Part shown: piece by piece, positions 44,333 to 54,103 of the stretch
Layout: every line of letters starts with the position of its first letter
Numbering within the stretch: the stretch's first letter is position 1
Source of the DNA: Chitinophaga japonensis
GTDB taxonomy: Bacteria > Bacteroidota > Bacteroidia > Chitinophagales > Chitinophagaceae
Reading direction: 5' to 3'
Length of the DNA stretch: 64,000 nucleotides
Assembly: GCF_007830125.1 (NCBI RefSeq)
Contig: NZ_VLLG01000002.1
Location: 1,310,550 to 1,374,549, forward strand
Program-made: the position numbers and the translations under genes
The notes under the pieces: model-generated
Database searches by the model: none
Told to the model about the DNA's origin: nothing
What the model saw: only the letters and a program-made list of their open reading frames with translations

Positions 44333-46153
44333 TCAGAAAGCGGTAGTATCCGTCAGCGCCTGCATAAAAGCAATCACATCCTGCTGCTCCCGCTGGCTGA
44401 GGTGCAGGGAGTCTGCAGGCAGGGTCTGGGTGTCCAGGTCCATGCCCATTCCAATGCCGCCGCCGTTGTTATAAAAGTCCATTACTTCCTCCAGCGTATT
44501 GAACACGCCGTTGTGCATGTAAGGAGCCGTGAGCGCTACGTTGCGCAGGGTAGGGGTTTTAAACGCATAGCGGTGCAGCGGTATCTTATGCACGCCGTAC
44601 CTGCCGCTGTCCGCATCTATCATTGCTTTGTCCTTCGCGGCCGGCACCCCTATGATCTCCACCTCTGGCCTCGCAAAATCCGGCGGCGCCACGCCGTTGA
44701 ACAGGGGCATAAAATGGCAGGTGCCGCATTTGGCCTTGCCCATGAAAATATTGAACCCCCTTTTTGCAGCAGCCGTCAGTTGCGTGGTATCACCCTGCAT
44801 ATAGGCATCAAAAGGACTGTTAAGCCGCACCAGGGAGCGAATGTAAGTGGCAATGGCCTGCTGTATGCGGTAGCCGTTGATCTCCGGAGGGGCAATGTGG
44901 AAGGCCTCCCTGAAAAGCTGCCGGTACTCCTTTTCCTGCTGCAGCCTTAGGGCAGCTTCCTCCAGGTTGCCGTGCATTTCGGCCTTGTTATGCACTACGG
45001 CCTGCACCTGGTCTTCCAGGTAGGCTACGCGCATATCATAGAACTGGGCGGGCTGCAGCGCGGCATTCAGCAAGGTAGGCGTATTGCGCAGCACCAGCGC
45101 CTCGCCGGGCAATGCGGCCGGCGTGCGCAGCCCGTCCGTAAATGCCTTGGCCGGGTGATGGCAGGTAGCGCAGGAGCGTTGCTGGTTGTAGGATAGTACC
45201 GGGTCGTAGAACAGGCGGCGGCCCAGCGCTGTTTGCTCGGCCGTGAATGCCCTGGCATTATTGGGCGCATAGAACACCGGGTCAAACGCGCCTTTGGCAA
45301 AAGCGTTGGAAGCGGCCGGGTCCAGGAAATGCGGCAACCGGGCGTAAGGAATGTTCAGCGCCTCCCGGGCCAGCTTCAGGTTGATGGTAAGGGGGTTCAG
45401 GTATTTGCTGATAAAACGCAGCCGGTCCAGCGCATTAAAATCCGGCGCTGCCTGCAATTCCCGGCGGGCTGTATGTAACAGCGCTTCCGTGTGCTTTGCC
45501 AGCGCAGGGTTGATCAACTGCACGCGCGGGGTATAAAAGTGCCATACCGTTTCTACCCCGTGCAGCGCTGCCGCTGCTTCCGGCAGGCTGTGCTCCGCCT
45601 CCGGGGAGTCAAACCCGCTCAGGCCCAGGGAAGCAATGCGTAGCAGCTCCTGCCGCATGGCGTCAAACAACTGGGCATCGGTAAATGGCTGGCTGCCCGC
45701 CTTTCCCTGCAGGCGCTGCAGGCTGGACCGCAGGCGCCGCGCCTCCATCCGGATGGCGGCCGTGTCCGGCCGGACCGGCGCTGCAAAAAGCAGGGCTTCC
45801 AGCACCTGGAAACCTTCCGGCTGGATGATCACATTTTTTTCATCCGGTTCTACTTCCGGTATATTGGGACCGTTGATGAATTGATTGGTATAGGGCATAT
45901 AATAGGCTGCCAGCAGCTCTATGGGTTTGTAGGCCAGCCGGGCTTTGCGAAAAGCAGCCTGCAGCTTGTCCGTGGACTGGCCCTGTTCAATAGCTTTGCA
46001 CAGCGCATCCACCCGCTGCTCCAGCACGTCGGTCTCATGGTCAAACCAGCCCTGTGCAGCCGCCGGTGCGGCATTATCGGCCCGGAGGTCAAAAATGCTG
46101 TAGGCCAGGATGGCCACCAGTGTAACAGTGATAACTATAACGCTTATACGCAT
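44333..46153 (-). CDS. Imelysin-like domain fused to a di-heme cytochrome c peroxidase
   Basis: A 606-residue exported protein: N-terminal membrane or signal segment (ISVIVITVTLVAILAYSIF), then about 40-290 resembling an imelysin-like helical domain (QFINGPNIPEVEPDEK, IIQPEGFQVLEALLFA), then a MauG/CcpA-type di-heme peroxidase. The two heme sites are C328-ATC-H332 in RSCATCHHP and C476-GTC-H480 in KCGTCHFMP. Peroxidase motifs such as RNTPTLLNAALQPAQFYD and FKTPTLRNVALTAPYMHNG are present. It follows the PhoX-like lipoprotein gene by 12 bases. The fold assignment of the N-terminal part is by pattern only. Confidence 0.78.
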   Translation of the reverse strand: MRISVIVITVTLVAILAYSIFDLRADNAAPAAAQGWFDHETDVLEQRVDALCKAIEQGQSTDKLQAAFRKARLAYKPIELLAAYYMPYTNQFINGPNIPEVEPDEKNVIIQPEGFQVLEALLFAAPVRPDTAAIRMEARRLRSSLQRLQGKAGSQPFTDAQLFDAMRQELLRIASLGLSGFDSPEAEHSLPEAAAALHGVETVWHFYTPRVQLINPALAKHTEALLHTARRELQAAPDFNALDRLRFISKYLNPLTINLKLAREALNIPYARLPHFLDPAASNAFAKGAFDPVFYAPNNARAFTAEQTALGRRLFYDPVLSYNQQRSCATCHHPAKAFTDGLRTPAALPGEALVLRNTPTLLNAALQPAQFYDMRVAYLEDQVQAVVHNKAEMHGNLEEAALRLQQEKEYRQLFREAFHIAPPEINGYRIQQAIATYIRSLVRLNSPFDAYMQGDTTQLTAAAKRGFNIFMGKAKCGTCHFMPLFNGVAPPDFARPEVEIIGVPAAKDKAMIDADSGRYGVHKIPLHRYAFKTPTLRNVALTAPYMHNGVFNTLEEVMDFYNNGGGIGMGMDLDTQTLPADSLHLSQREQQDVIAFMQALTDTTAF

Positions 46154-46165
46154 AATTCCGGTTGC

Positions 46166-47635
46166 TTAGCGGGGCAGTCCTTTAATTAACAGCACTTCGC
46201 TTCCCTGGTCTTCATTGGGCCTTTTGCTACCTCCGTCTGCACCTTTATAGCGATCCCCGTGCCAGGTATGCGGCTGTACGCAGAGGGTAAATACATCCGG
46301 TACGCCTATCACGTCGCTGATGTCTACCAGTGCGCCATACTCCCAGCTACCAAAGGATGATCCGGTGCCGCCATATTTGTCGCCATCCGGCGTACCCCGG
46401 CGGTGATCCAGCTCAAACACGGGTTTCAGGGCCTGGCTGCCAATGTTGTATTGATAGATATAGGCATCATGATCTTCTGCGCCATACCCGTTGGAGTCTT
46501 CCTGCACGTACACATAGTTCTCCGTTACGCAGATGTTATCCGGGTTCTGGAACTGGTTGGCCGGGCCATTGTCGTCATCTCCGTCCATTACCACTTCCAG
46601 GGTGCCTTTCAGGGGATCGGTCTCATCCATGCGCAGGCGGTACACGCGGCCAAACACGGTACGGGAGCGGTCTGCATTCACGCCGGCAGGATCCTGGCCG
46701 GTTACGGTAAAATAAACCTCGCGGCCGTTGGCGGGGCTGCCTTTGCGGTAATCAATATCTTCCACGCGGCCAAACTTGATCGCCATGAGCTGGTCCGTCA
46801 GGTTGGCTACCTGCTGCCCGGTAAGGGTTTTATCGTAGGCCACAAACTCCACTTCGTAGGAATGGCCGGCGCTCATGTCCATCTCGCGCTGGTTATGGTC
46901 CACACGGCGCAGCATGTACTGGTTGCCGTTCTGCAGGTCGCCAACGGAATTGGCCAGGTACAGGAATAGCTGCCCGCCGGAAGCGTCGCTGGCGTCTTCT
47001 CCTATCAGTATCGCGGTCTTGCCGCTATAGGCGTCTTTGGGCAGGGGCACGGCATTTTCCGCGCTGCGGTATCCCAGGGCAGGCAGCTCTTTTCCCACAC
47101 CGGGATTGCCGGCGGAGCCCAGCGGGTCCAGGCCGTGCACATTACCTTCCACAGCGCTTTCACCACAGGTAAGGTACAGGGGGCCAAAGCCGTGCTCCGC
47201 AGGAGTGGCCAGGGTGGCGGAGCACAGGCGCCATTGCCCGCCGTCGGAATTCAGCAGGTATTCCCCTCTTACAGGTTTAAAGGTTTGATCCAGGGTAATA
47301 CGGCTTACGGAATAGTTATCTTCCTGGTTTACCAGCATCACATACTCATTGCCATTCTTCAGCAGGCCGCTGCCGTCTGCAGAGCCGCCAAACACAAATT
47401 CCGGTGACTCCGGCAGCTCATCATCACTGCTGATCAGCGAATAGGTTTCCACGCTTTCAAAACCGGCTAATTTTTTGATGAGGGCAGGCGTAACGGAACG
47501 GTCCTTCCACTCAATCTCCGGATTGGGCTTGGGGTCCGGGTTGCCGTTATCATCATCTTTACAATAGGACAGTAACAGGATACCCGCAAACAGGGTGGTA
47601 GCGGGCAAGGTTTTTCTAAGGTTGACAGTGAACAT
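46166..47635 (-). CDS. PhoX-like (DUF839) lipoprotein
   Basis: A 489-residue lipoprotein with lipobox LSYC (C25) and an acidic linker (KDDDNGNPDPKPNPE). The body has the beta-propeller repeats of PhoX/DUF839: VMLVNQEDNYSVSRI, FGFGPLYLTCGES-like segments, FQNPDNICVTENYVYVQEDS and ALVDISDVIGVPDVFTLCVQ. PhoX enzymes are calcium/iron-dependent phosphatases; whether the metal ligands are complete here cannot be judged by eye. It is first in a two-gene operon with the peroxidase fusion. Confidence 0.7.
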   Translation of the reverse strand: MFTVNLRKTLPATTLFAGILLLSYCKDDDNGNPDPKPNPEIEWKDRSVTPALIKKLAGFESVETYSLISSDDELPESPEFVFGGSADGSGLLKNGNEYVMLVNQEDNYSVSRITLDQTFKPVRGEYLLNSDGGQWRLCSATLATPAEHGFGPLYLTCGESAVEGNVHGLDPLGSAGNPGVGKELPALGYRSAENAVPLPKDAYSGKTAILIGEDASDASGGQLFLYLANSVGDLQNGNQYMLRRVDHNQREMDMSAGHSYEVEFVAYDKTLTGQQVANLTDQLMAIKFGRVEDIDYRKGSPANGREVYFTVTGQDPAGVNADRSRTVFGRVYRLRMDETDPLKGTLEVVMDGDDDNGPANQFQNPDNICVTENYVYVQEDSNGYGAEDHDAYIYQYNIGSQALKPVFELDHRRGTPDGDKYGGTGSSFGSWEYGALVDISDVIGVPDVFTLCVQPHTWHGDRYKGADGGSKRPNEDQGSEVLLIKGLPR

Positions 47636-47731
47636 GTTGCTGGGTTAAATTTGTTTGGTATTGAAGATAGGGTGCCAATGTTATGGCTGGGTTACCGTTA
47701 TTTTAACTTAATTTGAATTCTGAAGATTATT

Positions 47732-48835
47732 ATGCCCAAACGTATACTGCCGATCCCCGATGTGCTGGATGCACTCAACCCTTTTAAGGTGAAGAAGAAG
47801 CGCATCATGAACTACAATCCCGCTACCGGCATCGCCTCCCGCAAGCCGGCCGAGTTTGTAAAGATGACCGTATTCGACTATGCCAGCGATCATTGTGAAG
47901 AAGTAACAGCGGACAATGTGCAGGAGGTGTTTAGCTACCTGGAAACACCCAGCACCAGTTGGATCAATATTGACGGCATCCGCAAGGAAGAAGTGCATGC
48001 CATCTGCACCCGCTATGGCGTGCATTACCTGGTAGAGGACGATATCCTGAACGTAGGCCAGCGCGCCAAGATGGATGAAATAGGAGAGCAGCTCTTCTGC
48101 GTGCTGCCCATGGTCTATTTCAATACGGAGAGCTGCAGCATAGAGCAGGAGCAGGTGAGCGTGGTGCTGGGTAAAAACTTTGTGATCTCCTTCCAGGAAG
48201 ACCCGAAACGGGATGTATTCAATCCTGTACGGGAGAAGCTGCGTATGAACGGCTCCCGTATCCGGGGCGCCGGGGCGGATTACCTGTGCTATGCCCTGCT
48301 GGATGTGATCGTGGACAGCTATTTTATTGTGCTGGATAAACTGGGTGAGCGTATTGAGCTGATGGAAGACGTGGTGCAGCGCCAGCCTACCACCCGCGCC
48401 CTGGCCCGCATCAACCTGCTGCGCAGGGAGCTGCTGCTGTTCAGAAGGGCGGTGGCCCCGGTACGGGAGCTGGTGAACGGGTTCCTGAAAAGCGACAGCG
48501 ACCTGCTGGACGAGCGCAATACCAAGTACTACAAGGATGTGTATGACCATATCATACACTGTAACGAGCTGACGGAAAACTACCGCGATATGGTGCAGAA
48601 CCTGCAGGAGCTGTACCACACCCAGCTCAACCTGAAGATGAATGAAGTAATGAAGGTGCTGGCGGTGGTAACTACCTTAATGGCGCCGCTAACTGTAATT
48701 GCCGGTATCTACGGGATGAACTTCGAGAATATGCCGGAGCTGCGCTCGCCCAACGGCTACTTTATTACCATCGGGGTGATGGTGATCATGCTGGTGATCA
48801 TGATCCTCATCTTTAAAAAAAGGGGGTGGTTCTAG
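47732..48835 (+). CDS. corA: CorA-family magnesium/cobalt transporter
   Basis: A 367-residue CorA: a large cytosolic N-terminal domain (FVISFQEDPKRDVFNPVREK in the conserved core), a long helix ending LNLKMNEVMKVLAVVTTLMA, and two C-terminal membrane helices. The selectivity motif GMN is present in GIYGMNFENMPEL between them, and the basic tail FKKRGWF follows. It forms a pentameric divalent-metal channel in the inner membrane. It meets the convergent lipoprotein gene with a three-base gap. Confidence 0.95.
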   Translation: MPKRILPIPDVLDALNPFKVKKKRIMNYNPATGIASRKPAEFVKMTVFDYASDHCEEVTADNVQEVFSYLETPSTSWINIDGIRKEEVHAICTRYGVHYLVEDDILNVGQRAKMDEIGEQLFCVLPMVYFNTESCSIEQEQVSVVLGKNFVISFQEDPKRDVFNPVREKLRMNGSRIRGAGADYLCYALLDVIVDSYFIVLDKLGERIELMEDVVQRQPTTRALARINLLRRELLLFRRAVAPVRELVNGFLKSDSDLLDERNTKYYKDVYDHIIHCNELTENYRDMVQNLQELYHTQLNLKMNEVMKVLAVVTTLMAPLTVIAGIYGMNFENMPELRSPNGYFITIGVMVIMLVIMILIFKKRGWF

Positions 48836-48838
48836 TGT

Positions 48839-49477
48839 TTACTGGGTTTCCCAGTTCTCCAGCAGCTTGCTTTCCGTATCATACTTCCAGATAACGGGCT
48901 TCAGGCTATTCTGTTCATCATACATGCCGCCTGCTATCAGCACGGTATGATCATCTACCCACACCGCTTCCTTGATAACCGTAGACGGGCCCGCAAACAG
49001 AATGCGCTCCCGCTTTTTCGTTTGCACGTTTACGATAGCCACTTCCACATCCGGCTCCCCGGCTTCCAGCACTGTTTTGCCGTTCTTACCTTTATGCAGG
49101 AAACTGCCATAGCTCACCATATCTACAATGCGGCTGCTATCCGGGCTGTATACAAAGTACGGCTGGAATTCCCGGAACCTGTCTTCCTCCATGGTGGAAG
49201 TATCCAGGGCGGCTACGGTATCTACCGTGGTGCGTTCCAGGCTGTCCGTTCCAAAAGCGCCGGCCGTGCTGCTATCCACCCATCCCTTCCATTGTATCAG
49301 CCGCAGCTCCGCCCAGTTCTTCAGGGAATCCCTGGCAGTAGGCAGGCTGACCTGCGCAGTGTCCCGGGCAGAGGGAGTTTCCCTGTCGCCGTTACATCCT
49401 TTACAACCCTGTAATAATAAGGCAATGAATGCTACACCCGCTGTTAAATAGAGGAAGGAGTGATGAGTACGCCGCAC
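48839..49477 (-). CDS. Lipoprotein of unknown function
   Basis: A 212-residue lipoprotein: hydrophobic signal and lipobox LLQGC, then a Cys/Gly stretch (CKGCNGD). The mature protein ends in beta-rich segments reminiscent of a partial propeller (YFVYSPDSSRIVDMVSYG, KEAVWVDDHTVLIAGGMYD). Start is GTG at 49477. It follows the DUF2480 gene by six bases and probably shares its transcript. No family recognised. Confidence 0.65.
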   Translation of the reverse strand: MRRTHHSFLYLTAGVAFIALLLQGCKGCNGDRETPSARDTAQVSLPTARDSLKNWAELRLIQWKGWVDSSTAGAFGTDSLERTTVDTVAALDTSTMEEDRFREFQPYFVYSPDSSRIVDMVSYGSFLHKGKNGKTVLEAGEPDVEVAIVNVQTKKRERILFAGPSTVIKEAVWVDDHTVLIAGGMYDEQNSLKPVIWKYDTESKLLENWETQ

Positions 49478-49483
49478 GCTGTT

Positions 49484-49987
49484 TTATTTTTTCTTATAGA
49501 TAGGCACGGTAGAGCAGGGCTCTCCATACATAATGCTTTTTACTACCGGCCGCAGCAGGCGTGTGATCTCCGCGTAGGCTACCTCCCCGGCGCCTTTGTC
49601 TCCGCAACCTTTTATCACTACACGCTTATCGGTAAGCTCGTTAATATCTATTTTCCCCAGGTTCTGCAAAAAGAGGGTGTTGTACACAAAGTCCGCATTG
49701 CCAAAAGCGGCGAAGTGCGCTACGGGTTGCAGGTAGGTCATCACCAACATATAGGCCCACATGGGCACCACGGCATCTGCCGTACAGGTAATGGCCACAT
49801 TCTTGTTGCGGTACTGCTCCCAGTCCAGTTCCTGCATGGCGGTACGGAAATCTTTCTCCTTCAGGATCATGCCCATGAACAGGTAGTCCTTCAGATCAAA
49901 CACCACGGTTTCCTCTTTCGGGTAGTAATCTTCCAGGTCCAGTGTCACCAATGCACTCTGCGCTACTTTATTTACTATTTCATCCAT
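49484..49987 (-). CDS. DUF2480 family protein
   Basis: A 167-residue soluble protein matching DUF2480, a Bacteroidota family: MDEIVNKVAQSALVTLDLED, FDLKDYLFMGMILKEKDFR, AVVPMWAYMLVMTYLQPV and KGCGDKGAGEVAYAEIT. Function unknown. ATG at 49987 is used; seven-codon extension from a TTG at 50005 is unneeded. The conserved cysteine in KGCGD and in GEPCSTVPIY could be metal or redox sites, which is my inference. The lipoprotein gene follows. Confidence 0.8.
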   Translation of the reverse strand: MDEIVNKVAQSALVTLDLEDYYPKEETVVFDLKDYLFMGMILKEKDFRTAMQELDWEQYRNKNVAITCTADAVVPMWAYMLVMTYLQPVAHFAAFGNADFVYNTLFLQNLGKIDINELTDKRVVIKGCGDKGAGEVAYAEITRLLRPVVKSIMYGEPCSTVPIYKKK

Positions 49988-50070
49988 GAATATTCGATTT
50001 TCCAACTACAAATTTACTAAATATTACCCAGTGATGCCGGCACCGCCATGGGCCGGTAGCGGCAGGACAC

Positions 50071-50101
50071 AAAAAAGCCCCGCTTGTAAATAAGCAGGGC
50101 T
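50071..50101 (-). terminator. Terminator after ppiD
   Basis: agccccgctt (50076-50085) pairs with aagcagggct (50092-50101, one G-T pair), with six Ts on the minus strand (50076-50071) 30 bases past the ppiD stop. The plus strand side also has tttctttg, so it may work both ways. Confidence 0.8.
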
Positions 50102-50131
50102 TTCTTTGCTATATCAGTCAAAATAATTGTT

Positions 50132-52231
50132 TTAGAAGAACTTGCCGCGGTTGTCCTCAACATCGCTCTGCTTTTTCAGCACTTCAAACAACTGCTGGTC
50201 CAGCATGCCTTTCACGCTCTGCTCGTAGGCCATGCGCTGGTTGTCCAGGTCCTGCGCGGGCTGTGCGGCCGGCTGGTAGCTGTCTACTTTTATTACATAC
50301 ACTCCGGCATTGCCTTCAATAGGAGCAGATACTTTTTGGGTGCCCCAGTTCTTGTTGAAAGCGGCGCCTACTACTCTCGGCTCAAAACCCAGGGAGGCTA
50401 CAAAGGGAGAGCTGAAGCTGATCCCTTCCGCCTGTTGTACCGGCTGACTGGAAGCTTTGGCGGCAGCATCCAGGGTAGCGGGGTTTTGCAGTTTGGCGAT
50501 CAGTTGTTCCGCTTTCTTCTGCTTTTTCACTTCTGCTTCCACCTGCGGCCTTACTTCCTCCAGGGAGGCGGTGCCTTCTTTGCGGATGCCGGTGAGTACC
50601 GCTACCACATATTTATTCTCAAAAGTAAATACATTGCTTACATCACCTTTCTTGGCCTCATATGCCCAGCGTACCAGTTCACGGGCCTGGCCAATGCCGG
50701 GTATCATAAAGTCCATGGGGCGGATGTTGTCGCCCAGGCGTTTGTTATATCCTTTTTCCTGCACGCTCTTTTCAAAAGATTTCCAGTCGCGGTTCTTGCC
50801 GGCAAATTCGCTGGCGGCAGCATATGCTTTGCTGTCAGTTTCCTTGCTGGCGTCTACCGGGATGCTCAGGTAAGCCACTTTCAGGGCCGGGCCAAAGTTT
50901 TGCTGGCGCAGTATCTCTATCAGGTGATAGCCGAACTGCGTTTTTACCACTTTCATTTGTCCGGGTTTCCCGTCAAAGGCAAAATCCTTGAACTCTTTTA
51001 CAAAAGGAGTGGCCGGTGTAATATCATATTCTCCGCCGGTGCTTTTGCTGCCCGGGTCATCGGAATATTTGGTAACCATTTCGGCAAAGGAAGCACCGCC
51101 CCGGATAGCCCGCTCAATACTGTCTATACGGGCTTTGGCTACGGAATCCGCCAGGCCCTGCTGGGTGCCTATCAGGATGTGGCGCACCTTTACGCTGTCC
51201 GGCATGGTTTTGCGGTCCAGCATTTTGGCGAGCACCAGTAAGTTATTGTCTTCATACGGACCATAAATTGTACCGATGGGCAGGCTGGCAATGGTGTCCT
51301 TGTTAGGCACCATCAGCGCGCTTTTGGATACATAGCCGTCATAATATTTGATTTCGGAATTACGGTTGATAAATCCTTCAATGTCTTCGGTCGTATCCAT
51401 CTCCTGGCGCAGGGCAGCCAGTTGCTCCAGGGCGGCAGCGGTATCTGCCGCGGAGGGCAGCGCATCAAAAGATACGTATTCCACTTTGCGGCCTTCTTCT
51501 GTTTTAAAGAGCGATTGATGGTCCGTAATATATTTATTCAGTTCGGCGTCAGTTACCGCGATGGTAGAATCGGGGATAGTGGCGTAAGGCACGTTTACAT
51601 AAGACAGGTTGGCGTTCTGGCTATTATCCTGCTGCTGCTGTGCGGCCAGCCATTTGGGATAATAAACGGCCTGCTTTACCAGCGCTACATATTTTTTCTG
51701 CAGTTGTGACTGGGTCACCACGTCTTCCAGTTGGCGGAGGGCCTGGCGCATTCTGCCGCTTGCATCCTGGCCTACGCTTTGTAAGGCCTGCTGCATGGCG
51801 GCGCGGTCAAACTCGCCGGTTTGCGGGTTGGTAAACTGCTGTACCACGATAGGGTTAGGGTTCTTACCGTTGAACTGGTCTACCAGTTCGGCCTCAGTTA
51901 CAGCTATGCCCAGTTTTTCATATTGCGCCTGCATGATCTGCTCGTTCAGGAACTGGTTCCATACCTGCTCACGGATGTACTGGCGGGTTTGCTCATCAAT
52001 ATTACCATTCGGCATTTGCTGGCGGGCGCCGGCTTCGGCGTCCTGGATACGCCGCTGGTATTCTGATATATCCAGTTCCTCTCCATTTACTTCACCTACG
52101 GTAGTGGAACGGCGGAATAGGGAATTCCTGCCAAAAAAGGCATCCTGTAACAGGAAACTAACAATAGCCAGGCAGATCACTACTACGATCACCACAGCAT
52201 ATTTGTCCCTGATCTTCTGAATAACTGACAT
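50132..52231 (-). CDS. ppiD: PpiD/SurA-like peptidyl-prolyl isomerase
   Basis: A 699-residue membrane-anchored periplasmic chaperone of PpiD architecture: one N-terminal transmembrane helix (about 12-31, YAVVIVVVICLAIVSFLL), a SurA-like N-terminal domain (EQTRQYIREQVWNQFLNEQI), a parvulin domain (about 350-450, VKVRHILIGTQQGLADSV and FGYHLIEIL) and C-terminal remainder. It assists folding of newly secreted outer-membrane proteins. A complete -33/-7 promoter lies just upstream, and a terminator follows. Confidence 0.92.
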   Translation of the reverse strand: MSVIQKIRDKYAVVIVVVICLAIVSFLLQDAFFGRNSLFRRSTTVGEVNGEELDISEYQRRIQDAEAGARQQMPNGNIDEQTRQYIREQVWNQFLNEQIMQAQYEKLGIAVTEAELVDQFNGKNPNPIVVQQFTNPQTGEFDRAAMQQALQSVGQDASGRMRQALRQLEDVVTQSQLQKKYVALVKQAVYYPKWLAAQQQQDNSQNANLSYVNVPYATIPDSTIAVTDAELNKYITDHQSLFKTEEGRKVEYVSFDALPSAADTAAALEQLAALRQEMDTTEDIEGFINRNSEIKYYDGYVSKSALMVPNKDTIASLPIGTIYGPYEDNNLLVLAKMLDRKTMPDSVKVRHILIGTQQGLADSVAKARIDSIERAIRGGASFAEMVTKYSDDPGSKSTGGEYDITPATPFVKEFKDFAFDGKPGQMKVVKTQFGYHLIEILRQQNFGPALKVAYLSIPVDASKETDSKAYAAASEFAGKNRDWKSFEKSVQEKGYNKRLGDNIRPMDFMIPGIGQARELVRWAYEAKKGDVSNVFTFENKYVVAVLTGIRKEGTASLEEVRPQVEAEVKKQKKAEQLIAKLQNPATLDAAAKASSQPVQQAEGISFSSPFVASLGFEPRVVGAAFNKNWGTQKVSAPIEGNAGVYVIKVDSYQPAAQPAQDLDNQRMAYEQSVKGMLDQQLFEVLKKQSDVEDNRGKFF

Positions 52232-52262
52232 AATATTATATAGTCTAAATTTTTAGGGAAAG

Positions 52263-52294
52263 CAAAAATAGAATAAAATAACTGTAACTGCAAA
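52263..52294 (-). promoter_or_regulatory. Promoter of ppiD, with both -33 and -7 elements
   Basis: On the minus strand TTTG (52294-52291) is followed, after 20 bases, by TATTTTTG (52270-52263), matching the Bacteroidota -33/-7 arrangement. A start site near 52256 would give a leader of about 25 bases before the ATG at 52231. Confidence 0.7.
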
Positions 52295-52377
52295 ACAGTA
52301 TTTTAAAGCGTCAAATTCAATACAGTAAAGGCTTTCAGGGAAATTACCCCGGGTTTTTCCTTATGTTGATTCACAGT

Positions 52378-52995
52378 TTATCCACATTTTAACATTTTTT
52401 AATACATTTTATCCCTTGCCGGTGCGGATCTCATAAAGCAGCCACCCGCCGGGTTCTTATGGTCCAGCACTGACCGGTTTGATGCCGGCACTTATCCACA
52501 ATCCATGAAACGGTCCCGCGCTGTTCACATGAAAATGTGCATAAGGCTGCTTGCAAACAGAATAGGATCATTACCGCATGGTTTTAATGGGGAGCCTGTT
52601 TTTTTCCACAGCAACTGTGTAAAACCGTCGGATAAAGGGGTAATTGTATGGGAAAAATGAGTGCCGGGCACTGGTAAAACTAATTTTGTTATTCTCCCGG
52701 AAATGTCCCCGGGGTAAAAAAGGGTCTGAATGTGGAATTATAACCTCGTCTGTTAACATTTTCTTAATACGCACAGCCAAAAAAGATGTTCACGGAAAAC
52801 GATATCCACGGGTGTGGATGAAGGGGGTAAAATGCAGCAGGGTAGCGGATATAGCCTGTTAATTTCCTGTGGATAGCTCATCAAAAAGGAATAACAACTA
52901 CCTTTGTATACAACCGGAAAATTTGATTTCCACATATTCACCCCCCTAGTAGTAGTGGGTTTTCTTTTTTAAATAAATAAATAGATATATAATTA
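52378..52995. other. Candidate replication origin: DnaA-box cluster with AT-rich element
   Basis: In the 763-base gap between ppiD and nadA, exact TTATCCACA sites lie at 52378-52386 and 52492-52500. One-mismatch versions lie at 52602-52610 (TTTTCCACA), 52813-52821 (reverse TCATCCACA) and 52868-52876 (reverse CTATCCACA), and a two-mismatch one at 52926-52934. At 52804-52819 atccac and gtggat form an inverted pair. An almost pure A/T stretch occupies 52971-52995, directly before nadA. No convincing coding frame fills the gap. Function as oriC is inference. Confidence 0.5.
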
Positions 52996-54002
52996 TGATT
53001 AGGGAGCTTGGCGAAGCAAAAAAAAATTTGCAACGCAACGGATTTTTGGATGTGGACATTGATGTGAACCTTGACCTCTTCGCTGAAATTGAAAGACTGA
53101 AAAAAGAGAAGAACGCCATTGTGCTGGCGCACTATTACCAGGAGCCGGACATACAGGACGTGGCGGACTATATAGGCGACAGCCTGGGGCTGAGCCAGCA
53201 GGCGGCCAAAACAGATGCCGATATCATTGTTTTTGCCGGCGTGCACTTTATGGCGGAAACCGCCAAAATATTGAGCCCGCAGAAGAAAGTGCTGCTGCCC
53301 GACCTGAAAGCCGGCTGCTCGCTGGCGGACAGTGCACCCCCGGAACTGTTCAAAAAGTTCCGGGAAAAGTACCCGGATCATATCGTGATCTCTTACATTA
53401 ACTGTTCTGCAGGCATCAAAGCGCTCAGCGATATCATCTGTACGTCCTCCAATGCCCAAAAAATCATTGAAAGCGTGCCGGCGGACCAGCCTATCATTTT
53501 TGCCCCGGACCGGAATTTGGGCAGCTATCTGGCCAAAAAAACGGGTAGGGACATGGTGCTGTGGAATGGCGTCTGTATGGTGCATGAAATATTCTCCCTG
53601 GAGAAGATTACCCGGCTAAAGGTGCGGCACCCAAAGGCCAAGGTGATCGCTCACCCGGAATGCGAGGCCGCCGTGCTGGAAATTGCGGATTTTATCGGCT
53701 CTACCACGGGGCTGCTGAAATTTACCCAGCGGGACGATGCCCGGGAATATATTGTAGTGACTGAAACGGGTATCCTGCACCAGATGGAGAAGGCCAATCC
53801 GCAAAAGACCTTTATACCCGCGCCGCCCAACAATGCCTGCGCCTGTAATGATTGTCCGCACATGAAGCTGAACACGCTGGAAAAGTTGTACCTGTGCATG
53901 GAATATGAAGAGCCTGAAATAACAATGGAGGAGGAACTGCGCCTGGCCGCCAAAAAACCGATTGACCGGATGCTGGAGATCAGTGCGCAGTATGGTTTGT
54001 AA
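52995..54002 (+). CDS. nadA: Quinolinate synthase
   Basis: A 335-residue NadA that condenses iminoaspartate with dihydroxyacetone phosphate to quinolinate, a step of NAD synthesis. The triplicated fold is shown by [40 protein letters not shown] and [18 protein letters not shown]. Cysteines of the 4Fe-4S site are in [18 protein letters not shown] and the C-terminal CACNDCPHM. nadB and nadC are not in the window. ATG at 52995. Followed by a strong terminator. Confidence 0.95.
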   Translation: MIRELGEAKKNLQRNGFLDVDIDVNLDLFAEIERLKKEKNAIVLAHYYQEPDIQDVADYIGDSLGLSQQAAKTDADIIVFAGVHFMAETAKILSPQKKVLLPDLKAGCSLADSAPPELFKKFREKYPDHIVISYINCSAGIKALSDIICTSSNAQKIIESVPADQPIIFAPDRNLGSYLAKKTGRDMVLWNGVCMVHEIFSLEKITRLKVRHPKAKVIAHPECEAAVLEIADFIGSTTGLLKFTQRDDAREYIVVTETGILHQMEKANPQKTFIPAPPNNACACNDCPHMKLNTLEKLYLCMEYEEPEITMEEELRLAAKKPIDRMLEISAQYGL

Positions 54003-54103
54003 TAGTTTGAGTAGTAGTTAAAAATATATTTTAACTATTGATACTTTTTATTTGATTGAATAACAATTTATTGTAGATATTAAAGCCTCCCAGGCTATAC
54101 AGG

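Noticed and set aside
52571-52862. Short frames on both strands in the ppiD-nadA gap
   Set aside because: Low-complexity composition, overlap with DnaA-box-like sites, and no family resemblance.
52868-52934. DnaA-like words near nadA taken alone as promoter or operator
   Set aside because: They are included only as part of the origin candidate, since no regulator pattern supports a separate operator.
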